NCBI RefSeq assembly: GCF_012848855.1
Contig: NZ_CP051630.1
Span: forward strand, 1,963,501-2,027,500
Direction: 5' to 3'
From: Pyruvatibacter mobilis
GTDB taxonomy: Bacteria; Pseudomonadota; Alphaproteobacteria; CGMCC-115125
DNA: 64,000 nt
In this document: positions 26,008 through 36,439 of the stretch, one piece after another
Layout: the number at the start of each line of letters is the position of its first letter
Position numbering within the stretch: the stretch's first letter is position 1
The notes under the pieces: model-generated
The model's database searches: none
Told to the model about the DNA's origin: nothing
What the model saw: the letters and a program-made list of their open reading frames with translations, nothing else
Made by a program: the position numbers and the translations under genes

Positions 26008-28086
26008 ATGACTGACAGCGTTCCCGCCGCCGCCCGCAAGCCCTACTCCGATGCCCATCACGGCAGGGCGCGCCATGACGACTATGCCTGGCTCAGGGCG
26101 CATAACTGGCAGCAGGTGATGCGTGAGCCGGAAACGCTGGATGCGGATATCCGCGCCTATCTGGAGGCGGAGAACGCTTACACTGAAGCGCAGCTGGCGC
26201 CGACGAAAGCGTTGCAGGACACGCTGTTTGCGGAGATCAAGGGCCGCATCAAAGAGGATGACAGCTCGGTGCCGTCACCGGACGGGCCGTTTGCCTATTA
26301 CTCGCGCTGGGAACAGGGGGCGGAGTACCCGCTTTATTGCCGCCGCCCGCGCGACGGCGGCGCGGAAGCGATCATTCTCGACGGGCCGAAGCTTGCGGAA
26401 GGCACGAGCTATTTCCGCATCGGCGACGCTGCGCACTCGCATGATCATCGACTGCTGGCCTATTCCGTTGATGTGGCGGGGTCGGAATATTTCACGGTCC
26501 GGATCAAGAATCTCGAGACCGGTGATCTGCTCACGGATGAAATTCCCGACACCTCCGGCGGTGTGGTGTGGTCGGCTGACGACACCACCCTGTTCTACAC
26601 GGTGCTCGATGCCAATCACCGGCCGTGCAAGGTGATGCGCCACAGGCTCGGCACGGAAGTGGCTGAGGATGTGTGCGTCTATGAGGAAAAGGATGCGGGC
26701 TTTTTCGTCGGTGTCGGCCAGACGCAGAGCGGGCGGCTGATCCTGATCGACAGCCACGATCACCAGACCTCTGAAATTCGCTTCATCCCGTCGGACACGC
26801 CGGAGAGCGCGCCTGTGCTGATCGCTGAGCGGACGGACGGCCACGAATATGACGTGGAGGAATGGGAAGGCCATCTCATCATCCGCACCAACCGGGACGG
26901 GGCCGAGGATTTCAAGCTGGTGCAGGCACCGCTTGAGACGCCGGGGCTCGACAGCTGGACTGACCTCGTGCCGCACCGCCCCGGCACGCTGCTGCTGGCG
27001 CATTACGCTCTCAAAGGGCACCTGGCACGGCTGGAGCGTCACGCGGGCCTGCCGCGCGCCATCATCCGCGACATGGCGTCAGGCGAGGAGCACGCCATCG
27101 CGTTTGATGAAGAGGCGTATTCGCTGGGGCTCTCCGCCGGGTATGAATATGACACGACGCAGATCCGCTTCACTTATTCGTCGATGACGACGCCGTCGGA
27201 GCAATATGACTATGACATGGCGACGCGCGGCCGCACTCTGCTGAAACGGCAGGAGGTGCCGAGCGGGCACGAACCCGCCGACTATGTGACGCGGCGGCTG
27301 ATGGCGACGGCACCGGACGGCGAACAGGTGCCGGTCTCCCTGCTCTATCACAAGGACACGCCGCTGGACGGGTCAGCACCCTGCCTGCTCTATGGCTATG
27401 GTGCCTATGGCATCACCATTCCGGCGGGGTTTTCGGTGGCGCGCCTATCGCTGGTGGATCGCGGCTTTGTCCATGCCATCGCGCATATCCGCGGCGGCAA
27501 GGACAAGGGCTATCAGTGGTACCGGCAGGGCAAGCTGAAGCAGAAGACCAACACCTTCACCGACTTCATCGCGGCCGGGGAACATCTGATCGCCGAGGGC
27601 TTCACCGCCAAGGGCCGCATCGTGGCGCAGGGCGGCAGCGCGGGCGGCATGCTGATGGGGGCCGTTGCCAATATGCGGCCGGACCTGTTTGCCGGGATCG
27701 TGGCCGAAGTGCCCTTTGTGGATGTGCTGGCGACGATGCTGGATGACACGCTGCCGCTGACGCCGCCGGAGTGGAACGAGTGGGGCAACCCGATTGCCGA
27801 TGTGGACGCTTATGACTGGATCGCGGCCTATTCGCCCTACGATAATGTCGAGGCCAAGGACTATCCGGCCATCTTCGCGCTGGGCGGGCTGGCGGACCCG
27901 AGGGTGACCTATTGGGAGCCGGCGAAATGGGTGGCCAAGCTGCGGGCGCTCAAGACCGATGACAATCTGCTGCTGCTCAAGACCAACATGGAAGCAGGCC
28001 ATGGCGGCAAGTCAGGCCGCTTCGAGGGGCTGCATGAGGTGGCGGAAGTGTTCGCCTTCTGCCTGCTGGTGACAGGCAAGGCCTGA
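26008..28086 (+). CDS. ptrB: Oligopeptidase B (S9A serine peptidase)
   Basis: A 692-residue prolyl-oligopeptidase-family enzyme of standard length. The N-terminal part is the seven-blade propeller that restricts access to peptides; the C-terminal alpha/beta hydrolase domain has the nucleophile Ser544 in GGSAGGMLMG, an Asp in GGLADPRVTYWEP, and the His in MEAGHGGKSGR. HIRGGKDKGYQWY and PFVDVL are further family motifs. It cleaves after Arg/Lys in short peptides in the cytosol. It follows msrB closely and ends before a long inverted repeat. Confidence 0.94.
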   Translation: MTDSVPAAARKPYSDAHHGRARHDDYAWLRAHNWQQVMREPETLDADIRAYLEAENAYTEAQLAPTKALQDTLFAEIKGRIKEDDSSVPSPDGPFAYYSRWEQGAEYPLYCRRPRDGGAEAIILDGPKLAEGTSYFRIGDAAHSHDHRLLAYSVDVAGSEYFTVRIKNLETGDLLTDEIPDTSGGVVWSADDTTLFYTVLDANHRPCKVMRHRLGTEVAEDVCVYEEKDAGFFVGVGQTQSGRLILIDSHDHQTSEIRFIPSDTPESAPVLIAERTDGHEYDVEEWEGHLIIRTNRDGAEDFKLVQAPLETPGLDSWTDLVPHRPGTLLLAHYALKGHLARLERHAGLPRAIIRDMASGEEHAIAFDEEAYSLGLSAGYEYDTTQIRFTYSSMTTPSEQYDYDMATRGRTLLKRQEVPSGHEPADYVTRRLMATAPDGEQVPVSLLYHKDTPLDGSAPCLLYGYGAYGITIPAGFSVARLSLVDRGFVHAIAHIRGGKDKGYQWYRQGKLKQKTNTFTDFIAAGEHLIAEGFTAKGRIVAQGGSAGGMLMGAVANMRPDLFAGIVAEVPFVDVLATMLDDTLPLTPPEWNEWGNPIADVDAYDWIAAYSPYDNVEAKDYPAIFALGGLADPRVTYWEPAKWVAKLRALKTDDNLLLLKTNMEAGHGGKSGRFEGLHEVAEVFAFCLLVTGKA

Positions 28087-28131
28087 GCCGCGCGCACCCG
28101 ACTTTTCCTTCGGCAGTGTTCCCACCCCAAC

Positions 28132-28208
28132 CCGCTTTCCCTCCGACTCGACCGGAGGGTCTGTCCAAGATGCCCATGGGCCCTCCGGTCGAGTCGGAGG
28201 GAAAGCGG
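28132..28208. repeat. 28-bp perfect inverted repeat between convergent genes
   Basis: The arms at 28132-28159 and 28181-28208 are exact complements over 28 bases, with a few wobble pairs extending inward and a loop of about 15 bases. It lies between the stops of ptrB and the GH5 gene. There is no T-run on either strand, so it may act as a bidirectional rho-independent-like block or RNA 3' stabiliser. Confidence 0.85.
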
Positions 28209-28224
28209 TAGTTGGTTTGCGGGG

Positions 28225-30213
28225 TCAGGCGCCGGCGGAGAGCTGGATGACGATGTCCAGCCGGTTGCTCTCCACGTCCTTGATCATCACCACCTGGCCG
28301 TCGCCGCCGAATTCAGCGCGGCCCGAGGTGAGGGAGATGTCGCAGCCGGAGCCGTAATGCAGACGCGGCACGTAGATCTCCGTCGGTCCGGACTGCTTGT
28401 CCACGCTGATCTCGGCAACGAACTTGCGGTGCGCCAGATCAAATTTCTGGCTGACGATCTCGCCCTGGGCGCGCCGTATGTAAGGACGGCAGAAGCCCTT
28501 GAGGGCGCGGCCGCCTGAATCCTTACTGTGCGGATTGTCCTGCTGGTCGCGGGAGAAGATCGACAGATCCTCCTGGTTCCACGCATCGCCGATCATCTGA
28601 TCGTTGCTGTTGGAGACCGTGTAGTTCCAGTGGGTGGAGGAGAGAAGCAGCCGGTCGAGGGCGTTGTACATCAGGTCCAGCGCGATCACGTGTTTCTCCC
28701 ACGGTTTCTCGCTGCGGTCGCCCGAAGCCCAGGCCTTGTAGGCGGCGGCGTTGTCGAGATCATAGGGGATGCCGAACTCGCCGATTAGGGTCGGCGCGCC
28801 CTTGCCGCCATTGAGGGTTTCGGCGGCGTCCTTCGTGCGGCCGAGCTGTTTTGTGTAGTGGTCCTCGATGGCCTGCGGGCCTTCGATGGTGCGGCCGGTG
28901 AAGGGATTGACCGAGGTCGGGTAGAGGAAGGTCTTGGTGACGAGCGTCACCACGTCATACCAGTGGCTGGCATTGACGGTGTTGTCGGGCCCGCCTTCGG
29001 GGAAGCCTTCCTCGGTTGATTCACGCTGCGGGTCGAGCTCGGCAAAGACCATCCAGTCCGGATTGACCTCGCGGATGGCGTCAGCCACGCGGGAGAAGAA
29101 CGGCATCATGTAATCGGCTTCAAGGCTGACTTCCCTGCCGTCCTTGCGGGTGAAGAAGGTCTCGTTCACGTCTTCGGCTTCGCCATTGGCATTGAGCCGG
29201 TAGGCGCCCGCCTGCTCGAAGGGGCAGGCCACGCCGTCGCGCCAGATGGAAACACGGTTCTCGTTGGCCCGTTCCTCTCCCTTTACGGTCATTTTCATTT
29301 CGGCGGGATTAAACCGCATGACGGGGATGGTGCGGGGAATGCCGCGAGCGACCAGCAGGCCATCCAGAGGCGACCAGGCGGGGCCGGGCATCACGCGCTC
29401 GGGATGTGCTTCTGTTTTCTCCGTGTGCTGATGGCTCATCTCCTGGCCGATCCAGCCGGAGCCCGGCTCGTTCAGCGTGTCGAAGCCCAGCACATGGGGC
29501 ATGTCCTTCACGCGCCGGGCCACTTCCTGCATGGCGCCCATATAGTGTTGCTGCAGATAGGCCTGGGCGTTAAGCCCGTCGATCTCGTGGCCGGGGGCGA
29601 AATCCTCGCCTGCGAAGAACAGCGTCCACATGATGGCATTGCCCGGGCGGCGGTAATTGTGCGCCCAGGTCATGGTGGGGTAAGTGTCCTCCTGCCGCCC
29701 GCCGCCGCGCGCATAGTCGTAGCAGTGCTGCATCACCTTGGCAGCGCCCGCCTCGTGGAAGGTGGTGAAGTCGAGGCCTGCCTTCTCGAAGGTCCAGCCC
29801 GGGGCGCCGTCGCCACCGGACATGCGCGACCAGACGTCCTGGTGGAAATCGATGAAGACATATAGTCCGTACTCCCCCGCAAGGCGGCAGATTTCGGCAA
29901 AATAGTCGAGATAGGCCTCGTCATATTTGCCGGGGCCTTCATGCTCGCAGGCTTCCCAGGTGGTGAGCAGGCGGAGGCAGTTGAAACCCCAGTGCCGGAG
30001 GCGGCCCAGATGTTCCTCGGCCTCGCTCAGGGGGAACGGGCGGCCGACGAAACTCACCTCGCGGTGATCGGCGAAATCGGTGGGGATATGGGTGCCGCCA
30101 TCGGGAAAGGGCACCTTGCAATCACCACCCAGATTGACCCCGCGCAGGATGACGTGCCGGCCCGCCTCATCGACGAACCGGTCTCCTTCAAGATGCAGGC
30201 GGGGCAATGACAT
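28225..30213 (-). CDS. GH5-family glycoside hydrolase, endoglycoceramidase-like
   Basis: A 662-residue glycosidase. The TIM-barrel features are VILRGVNLGG near the start, HWGFNCLRLLTTWEA, the HQD motif FIDFHQDVW, the acid/base in DTLNEPGSG, and the nucleophile in PTLIGEFGIP. The C-terminal beta-sandwich starts at RPYIRRAQGEIVSQKFD, the layout of endoglycoceramidase-type GH5 enzymes, which cut the link between glycan and ceramide. No signal peptide is seen from ATG 30213 (AGGGAGAG upstream), so it appears cytosolic, unlike secreted homologues. The substrate could be another beta-glucoside. Confidence 0.85.
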   Translation of the reverse strand: MSLPRLHLEGDRFVDEAGRHVILRGVNLGGDCKVPFPDGGTHIPTDFADHREVSFVGRPFPLSEAEEHLGRLRHWGFNCLRLLTTWEACEHEGPGKYDEAYLDYFAEICRLAGEYGLYVFIDFHQDVWSRMSGGDGAPGWTFEKAGLDFTTFHEAGAAKVMQHCYDYARGGGRQEDTYPTMTWAHNYRRPGNAIMWTLFFAGEDFAPGHEIDGLNAQAYLQQHYMGAMQEVARRVKDMPHVLGFDTLNEPGSGWIGQEMSHQHTEKTEAHPERVMPGPAWSPLDGLLVARGIPRTIPVMRFNPAEMKMTVKGEERANENRVSIWRDGVACPFEQAGAYRLNANGEAEDVNETFFTRKDGREVSLEADYMMPFFSRVADAIREVNPDWMVFAELDPQRESTEEGFPEGGPDNTVNASHWYDVVTLVTKTFLYPTSVNPFTGRTIEGPQAIEDHYTKQLGRTKDAAETLNGGKGAPTLIGEFGIPYDLDNAAAYKAWASGDRSEKPWEKHVIALDLMYNALDRLLLSSTHWNYTVSNSNDQMIGDAWNQEDLSIFSRDQQDNPHSKDSGGRALKGFCRPYIRRAQGEIVSQKFDLAHRKFVAEISVDKQSGPTEIYVPRLHYGSGCDISLTSGRAEFGGDGQVVMIKDVESNRLDIVIQLSAGA

Positions 30214-30339
30214 GGTGGACTCTCCCTGAAGCGCGCCGTTTATGCGGCGGTTGTGGCGACAAAGACTAAGGGAGAAAAATCTGCGCGCAATGCGCAAATC
30301 CGGGTTGCGATCAGGGGCATCTATGGCACTGTTCGGCCC

Positions 30340-31437
30340 ATGACCGAGACACATGACCTCCCGCCCCTTCCCGCCCAGCCCCATGGGGTTGACTGGCCCA
30401 CCGCAGACGCTGCCGGTTCTGACTGGCCGACAGGCACCGCCGCCTCCGCCGACCACGTGGCGCTTGGCGATCTTCTCGATCACGCCTTCTCGGATCCTGC
30501 GGGCGACGGTAAGGGCCCGGCGGATATGGGCCCCACGCATGCGTTCCTTGCCGTGCAGGGGGGCAAGCTGGTGGTGGAGGCCTATGCGGACGGCTATGGA
30601 GCCGCGCAGACCTATCCGTCATGGTCGATGGCGAAGAGCATTCTGCAGGCGCTGATCGGCATTGCCGTCGGCCAGGGGAAGATCAACATCTTCGAGCCGC
30701 TGGGCGCGCCTGAATGGCCGCAGGGTGATCTGCGTGCGGAGATTACCTGGGACCAGCTGCTGCGCATGGCAAGCGGGCTTCAGTTCGACGAAGACTATGT
30801 GGACGGGGACATCTCCGACACCATCGCCATGCTGTTCGGTGACGGCAAGGACGACATGGGCCATTACGCGGCGAGCAAGCCGCTGGTGCATCCGGTGGAC
30901 AGTGCCTTCAACTATTCAAGCGGCACCACCAACATCCTGTCGCGCGCCCTGTCGCGCGTGCTGGGGGGCGGTGACCTGTTGAGCCAGCAGGATTTCGGCG
31001 CCTTCATGCAGACCGAACTTTTCGACCGCATCGGCATCTCGTCGGCGATCCCGAAATTTGACGGTCAGGGGGTGTGGGTCGGCTCGTCCTATTGCTTCAT
31101 GACGGCGCGGGACTTCGCCAAGTTCGGCCTGCTCTATTTGCGGGGCGGCTGGTGGCGGGATGAACAGATCCTGCCGAATGGCTGGGCGGACTATGCGCGC
31201 ACCCAGAGCAAGGTGCCGACAGGCGCGGACGAGTTTCAGGGCTACGGCGCTCATTGGTGGCGTGAGATTGCAGGGCCCGGCACGTGGTCGGCCAATGGAT
31301 ATGGCGGGCAATATATCGTGCTGGTGCCCGAAAAAGACCTGATCCTGGTGCGCCACGGGGACAGCCACGAGGCCCAGGGCGAGGAAGTGAAACGCTGGAT
31401 CCGCAAGGCGGCTGACTGTTTCGGGGCACCGGCCTGA
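30340..31437 (+). CDS. Beta-lactamase-fold serine hydrolase, copy 1
   Basis: A 365-residue member of the beta-lactamase/esterase (class C-like) superfamily. The nucleophile motif S-x-x-K is S96-M-A-K99 in YPSWSMAKSIL. The second motif lies in FNYSSGTTN, and the third position near the end is in WSANGYGGQYIVLVPE. Cytosolic by sequence. Such enzymes are mostly esterases or amidases on small substrates rather than antibiotic resistance enzymes. It is divergent from the GH5 gene. Confidence 0.88.
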   Translation: MTETHDLPPLPAQPHGVDWPTADAAGSDWPTGTAASADHVALGDLLDHAFSDPAGDGKGPADMGPTHAFLAVQGGKLVVEAYADGYGAAQTYPSWSMAKSILQALIGIAVGQGKINIFEPLGAPEWPQGDLRAEITWDQLLRMASGLQFDEDYVDGDISDTIAMLFGDGKDDMGHYAASKPLVHPVDSAFNYSSGTTNILSRALSRVLGGGDLLSQQDFGAFMQTELFDRIGISSAIPKFDGQGVWVGSSYCFMTARDFAKFGLLYLRGGWWRDEQILPNGWADYARTQSKVPTGADEFQGYGAHWWREIAGPGTWSANGYGGQYIVLVPEKDLILVRHGDSHEAQGEEVKRWIRKAADCFGAPA

Positions 31438-31702
31438 GGCGCCCGCACGCTGGGGCCGAGGCCATCCCCATTCCATCCACAGCAGATTCGTCACACCTTC
31501 TTACATTTCGGTAAGGCTGCTGACGGGAATCCGCGCCAGCGGGACCCGGCAGGCCAGACTCTGCTTGCCCCTGCCCGCCGTCTATCCAACAATGCGCGGC
31601 AGAACATGACGCCCCGGATGCCGGTTTTCCGAGAACCGCCCGGCGGCAGGAACAAGCGCCGCGCGCCCCTGAGGCTGCCGCCGGCAGGAGTGGGGGAACC
31701 AA

Positions 31703-32014
31703 GTGGGCGAAGTCATTCAGCTTCCGCTTGACCGGATTACCGAGCGCGACCGGCGCAGGCTTTTTCAGGCTGCATCCAGCTCTCCCCTCGACATCGATCT
31801 TGTGACCGGCGAAGACGGCACGCCCTGCGTGCTGGCCTATCGCTGCGGCTGGACCCATCCGAGCTTCCGCATCGAGAAGAGCATGGGGCTGTGGCAGGCC
31901 TTCGACCTGGAAAAGGGCATGGAGGTGCCCGTCTATGAGTCCCGCCTGGCCAGCGACCTCATCGCCGCGATCAGCTATCCCGAAGAACAGAAGAACAGGC
32001 CAACAGCATCATGA
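31703..32014 (+). CDS. Small hypothetical protein
   Basis: A 103-residue protein from GTG 31703, with GGGGGAACC upstream. Sequence: Ile/Leu-rich N-terminus (VIQLPLDRITERDRRRLF), then SPLDIDLVTGEDGTPCVLAYRCGWTH and FRIEKSMGLWQAFDLEKG. No membrane segment. It overlaps the next hydrolase gene by four bases (ATGA), so the two are translated together. I do not recognise a family. Confidence 0.6.
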   Translation: MGEVIQLPLDRITERDRRRLFQAASSSPLDIDLVTGEDGTPCVLAYRCGWTHPSFRIEKSMGLWQAFDLEKGMEVPVYESRLASDLIAAISYPEEQKNRPTAS

Positions 32015-33261
32015 ACGCTCCGCTCATTTCCGACCCTGAAACCGCCGCCAAGAAAGCGGGCATGTGTCCGGAAAGACTGAGCCGGATCGTTCCGTTCTTC
32101 CAGACCTATGTGGATAACAAGAAGCTGGCCGGCGTCTCCACCCTGGTGTGGCGCAAGGGCGAGCTGGCGCATTTCGGCGTGCAGGGCCAGATGGATGTCG
32201 CGCGCGGCCGCGCCATGGCGCAGGACACGATCTTCCGCATCTATTCCATGTCGAAGCCCATCACCTCGGTTGCGGTGATGATGCTCTACGAAGAAGGCCG
32301 CTTTCAGCTTGAACACGAGATTGGCCGCTATATCCCGGAACTGGGGGACCTGAAGGTCTATGCGGGCGGGCCTGCGCGCGGCATGGTGACCAAGGCTGCG
32401 AGCCGTCAGGTGACGATCCGTGATCTGCTGACCCATATGGCAGGCTTCACCTATGGGTTCATGGAAGTGCACCCGGTGGATGAGGCCTACCGCCACTTCC
32501 AGATCGGTGGGGTGGACCTCACCACCGCCGATCTTGAGGAATTCTGCAAGCGGCTGGGCCGCATGCCGCTGCTGCACAATCCGGGTGAAGCGTGGAGCTA
32601 CTCGGTGTCAACCGATGTGTTGGGCCGGCTGGTGGAAGTCGTCTCCGGCCTGTCGCTGATCGAGTTCTTCCGCACCCGCATCTTTGCGCCGCTGGGCATG
32701 ACGGATACGGATTTCCAGGTGAGCGCGGAGCAGATGCCGCGCTTTGCGGCCAATTACCAGCGCAACCCGAAGACGCGCAGCTTTGACTTATTCGACGACC
32801 CGGAGACCGGGCGCTATGCGAAGCCGCCGGTGTTTATGTCCGGCGGCGGCGGGCTGGTATCGACGCAGGCGGATTATCTCAAGTTCTGCCAGATGATGCT
32901 GCGCGGCGGCACGGCGCCGGACGGCACCCGGCTTCTGTCGCGCCCCACAATCGCACTGATGACGCAAAACCACCTGCCCGACGGGCGCGACCTTGAGGGC
33001 TTTGCCCAAGGCGCGTTCTCCGAGACCACCAATGCGGGCATCGGCTTCGGCCTCGGCTTCGCCGTGACGGTGGATGAGGCGAAGGCGCAGATTACCGGAC
33101 CCAACGGCACCTATTACTGGGGTGGTGCGGCCAGCACGATCTTCTGGATTGATCCTGTTGAAGAGATGATCGCGATCCTGATGACGCAGCTGATGCCATC
33201 AGGCGCCTATCCGCTGCGCCGGCAGTTCCAGCAGCTGGTGTATGCCGCCATCGACGACTAG
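32011..33261 (+). CDS. Beta-lactamase-fold serine hydrolase, copy 2
   Basis: A 416-residue class C-like hydrolase. S-x-x-K is in IYSMSKPITSVAVMM; the tyrosine motif is in WSYSVSTDVLGRLVE; the third motif region is TYYWGGAASTIFWIDP. The family includes EstB-type esterases. It is not closely similar to the copy at 30340-31437. Translation is coupled to the preceding small gene. Confidence 0.9.
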   Translation: MNAPLISDPETAAKKAGMCPERLSRIVPFFQTYVDNKKLAGVSTLVWRKGELAHFGVQGQMDVARGRAMAQDTIFRIYSMSKPITSVAVMMLYEEGRFQLEHEIGRYIPELGDLKVYAGGPARGMVTKAASRQVTIRDLLTHMAGFTYGFMEVHPVDEAYRHFQIGGVDLTTADLEEFCKRLGRMPLLHNPGEAWSYSVSTDVLGRLVEVVSGLSLIEFFRTRIFAPLGMTDTDFQVSAEQMPRFAANYQRNPKTRSFDLFDDPETGRYAKPPVFMSGGGGLVSTQADYLKFCQMMLRGGTAPDGTRLLSRPTIALMTQNHLPDGRDLEGFAQGAFSETTNAGIGFGLGFAVTVDEAKAQITGPNGTYYWGGAASTIFWIDPVEEMIAILMTQLMPSGAYPLRRQFQQLVYAAIDD

Positions 33262-33306
33262 CGCCCGCAGGCGTAAAAGGGGCGGCTTCTTTCCCTCGGG
33301 TCTTTC

Positions 33307-34206
33307 ATGCCGCTCTGGATCGCTTTCACGCTGCTGGCTGCGTTCGCGCAGAACATCCGCTCTGCCCTGCAGAAACAGCTCGCCGCCGATTTGACGGCGA
33401 CGGGAGCGTCCTATGTGCGCTTCCTCTACGGCCTGCCCTTCGCCGCGCTTTATCTCGCGGTGCTGCTGGGGGCGACAGGGGAGCCCCTGCCCGCGCCTGA
33501 CCTGGCCTTTGCCGGGTGGATTTTACTGGGTGGGGCCGCACAGGTCGTCGCGGCTGTGCTGCTGGTGCGCATATTCGCCCTTCGCGTATTCACGGTGGGC
33601 ACGACGTACTCAAAGACGGAAACCGTGCAGGCTGCCGTGATCGGCTTCGTGGTGCTGGGGGACCAGGTTGGTCCGCTGGCGCTGGTCGGCATTCTGGTGA
33701 GCCTTGCGGGTGTCATTGCGCTTTCCATGGCGCGGACGGCGCTGATGCCGCGCAACCTGGTGGCATCCCTCGCATCGCCGGTGGCGCTGATGGGGATCGG
33801 CTGCGGGGCGGGCTTTGCCATTGCTTCGGTGTGCTACCGGGCGGCGGCGCTGTCGCTTGAGGCCAATGGGTTTGCGGTGTCGGCTGCCATGACGCTTGCC
33901 TGCACGCTGCTGTGGCAATCGGTACTGATGACCGGCTGGCTCATCTGGCGGGACCGTGCGTCGCTCCGGCAGAGCTTTCAGCGCTGGCGGCCGTCACTGG
34001 CCGTGGGCATTGCCAGCGTCATCGGATCAATCGGCTGGTTCACGGCCTTTGCACTGGAAAACGCGGCCTATGTGAAGGCGCTGGGGCAGATTGAGCTGGT
34101 GTTCGCGCTCCTGACATCTGCCCTCATCTTCCGGGAGCGGACCAACGGGCCTGAGCTTGCGGGCATCGGACTGGTGGTGGCCGGGCTGGTGCTGATCGTT
34201 CTCTAA
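33307..34206 (+). CDS. EamA/DMT-family permease
   Basis: A 299-residue protein with ten hydrophobic segments in two EamA repeats (LLAAFAQNIRSALQKQLAAD and later SVIGSIGWFTAFALENAAYVKALGQIELVFALL). This superfamily exports metabolites and amino acids. The substrate is unknown. A hairpin with an A-run precedes the NMO stop on the other strand. Confidence 0.87.
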   Translation: MPLWIAFTLLAAFAQNIRSALQKQLAADLTATGASYVRFLYGLPFAALYLAVLLGATGEPLPAPDLAFAGWILLGGAAQVVAAVLLVRIFALRVFTVGTTYSKTETVQAAVIGFVVLGDQVGPLALVGILVSLAGVIALSMARTALMPRNLVASLASPVALMGIGCGAGFAIASVCYRAAALSLEANGFAVSAAMTLACTLLWQSVLMTGWLIWRDRASLRQSFQRWRPSLAVGIASVIGSIGWFTAFALENAAYVKALGQIELVFALLTSALIFRERTNGPELAGIGLVVAGLVLIVL

Positions 34207-34243
34207 CAAAAAGCCCCGGACGCTGTCATACGCGCCCGGGGCT
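34207..34243 (-). terminator. Terminator for the nitronate monooxygenase gene
   Basis: AGCCCCGG (34212-34219) and CCGGGGCT (34236-34243) pair around a 16-base loop; read on the minus strand the stem is followed by TTTTTGTT. It may also slow plus-strand transcription. Confidence 0.75.
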
Positions 34244-34267
34244 GTTCTGTTCGGTCCTGGAGGCTGA

Positions 34268-35323
<1,056 letters not shown>

Positions 35324-35444
35324 TTAACAGGACTTTCTGCCCCCTTGCACCCGTCCGCCTGTTCATGGATGTTCAGCGCTCCGCCAAAATCAGTGCAGGC
35401 CGCGTCATGACGCAAGGGAATCCGCGGCCGGGGAGGCTGAGACC

Positions 35445-36347
35445 ATGAGCCAGGCAAACTGGGATCTGTATCGCGTCTTTTTGGCCGTGGCCGAGGCACG
35501 CAGCTATTCAGGCGCCGGACGCCGTCTGAAGCTGAGCCACGCCACGGTGGGCCGCAAGATCGCCGAACTGGAAAAGTCCCTCGGCACGCGCCTGTTCGTG
35601 CAGACCAATGACGGCTTCGGCCTGTCGCCAGCAGGCGAGAAGCTGAAGGCGGAAGCGGACGATATCGCCACCGCCGTGCTGCGGGCAGGGCACGCGGTGT
35701 CGGCTGCCAGCGGTACGCCGCAGGGGATTGTCCGCGTCTCCACTGCTGCCACGCTGGCGGGCTATTGGCTGATGCCGCACATGGTGGCGTTCAGCGAGGC
35801 ATATCCGGAGATCGAGATCGAATTCGTGACGGATACGTGGCCCGCGAGCGTCACGCGGCGGGAAGCGGATATCGTGATCCGGCTTTACGGGCCGGGCGAG
35901 GAAAATCTCGTCGGCCGCAAGATCGCGCGCTGTGGTGTCGCCTTCTATGCGTCCCGCCACTATGCGGAGACGCACGGACTGCCGACCCAGCGGGGAGAGT
36001 GGAAGCAGCACCGGCTGATCGGCTTTGCCGGGGAAGCGGATGAGGCGGAACTGTCGCGCTGGGCCAAGCATGTGACACGCGGGACGCCGATGTATCTGCG
36101 CTGCTCGTCCATGGCCGACATGGTGAGCGCGGTGCGCAACCATTCCGGCATCGCGCCGCTGACCTGCCTGATGGGCGACAGCCATGACGACCTTGTGCGG
36201 GTGTCGCCGCAGAAACTGTTCAGCGCCACCGAAGTATGGGTGCTGGCACATCCGGACCTCACCAACACGCCAGCGGTGCGTGCGGTGCTGGATTTCATTG
36301 CAGACACGGCGAAAACCGACCGGGACAAGCTGTTGGGCAAGGTGTGA
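35445..36347 (+). CDS. LysR-family transcriptional regulator 1
   Basis: A 300-residue LysR protein: N-terminal winged helix (LYRVFLAVAEARSYSGAGRRLKLSHATVGRKIAELEKSLG) and a periplasmic-binding-like effector domain from about residue 90 (GIVRVSTAATLAGYWLMPHM). Divergent from the nitronate monooxygenase gene, so probably controls it and itself. The inducer is unknown. Confidence 0.9.
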   Translation: MSQANWDLYRVFLAVAEARSYSGAGRRLKLSHATVGRKIAELEKSLGTRLFVQTNDGFGLSPAGEKLKAEADDIATAVLRAGHAVSAASGTPQGIVRVSTAATLAGYWLMPHMVAFSEAYPEIEIEFVTDTWPASVTRREADIVIRLYGPGEENLVGRKIARCGVAFYASRHYAETHGLPTQRGEWKQHRLIGFAGEADEAELSRWAKHVTRGTPMYLRCSSMADMVSAVRNHSGIAPLTCLMGDSHDDLVRVSPQKLFSATEVWVLAHPDLTNTPAVRAVLDFIADTAKTDRDKLLGKV

Positions 36348-36398
36348 GGTGGAAATGAAGAACGGGCCGTGTTTAACCAATCCTCACCCCCCCTCATG

Positions 36399-36431
36399 CG
36401 TCATTGACATACTACGTCATTGACGTATAAG
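36399..36431 (+). promoter_or_regulatory. Promoter and operator of the HigBA-like module
   Basis: TTGACA (36404-36409), 16 bases, then TATAAG (36426-36431) form a near-consensus sigma-70 promoter. Two copies of CGTCATTGAC (36399-36408, 36415-36424) overlap it, and TACGTCATTGACGTA (36413-36427) is a perfect 7+1+7 palindrome. The expected start site is within two or three bases of the toxin ATG, so the message is nearly leaderless. The antitoxin is the likely ligand. Confidence 0.75.
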
Positions 36432-36439
36432 ATGATGCG

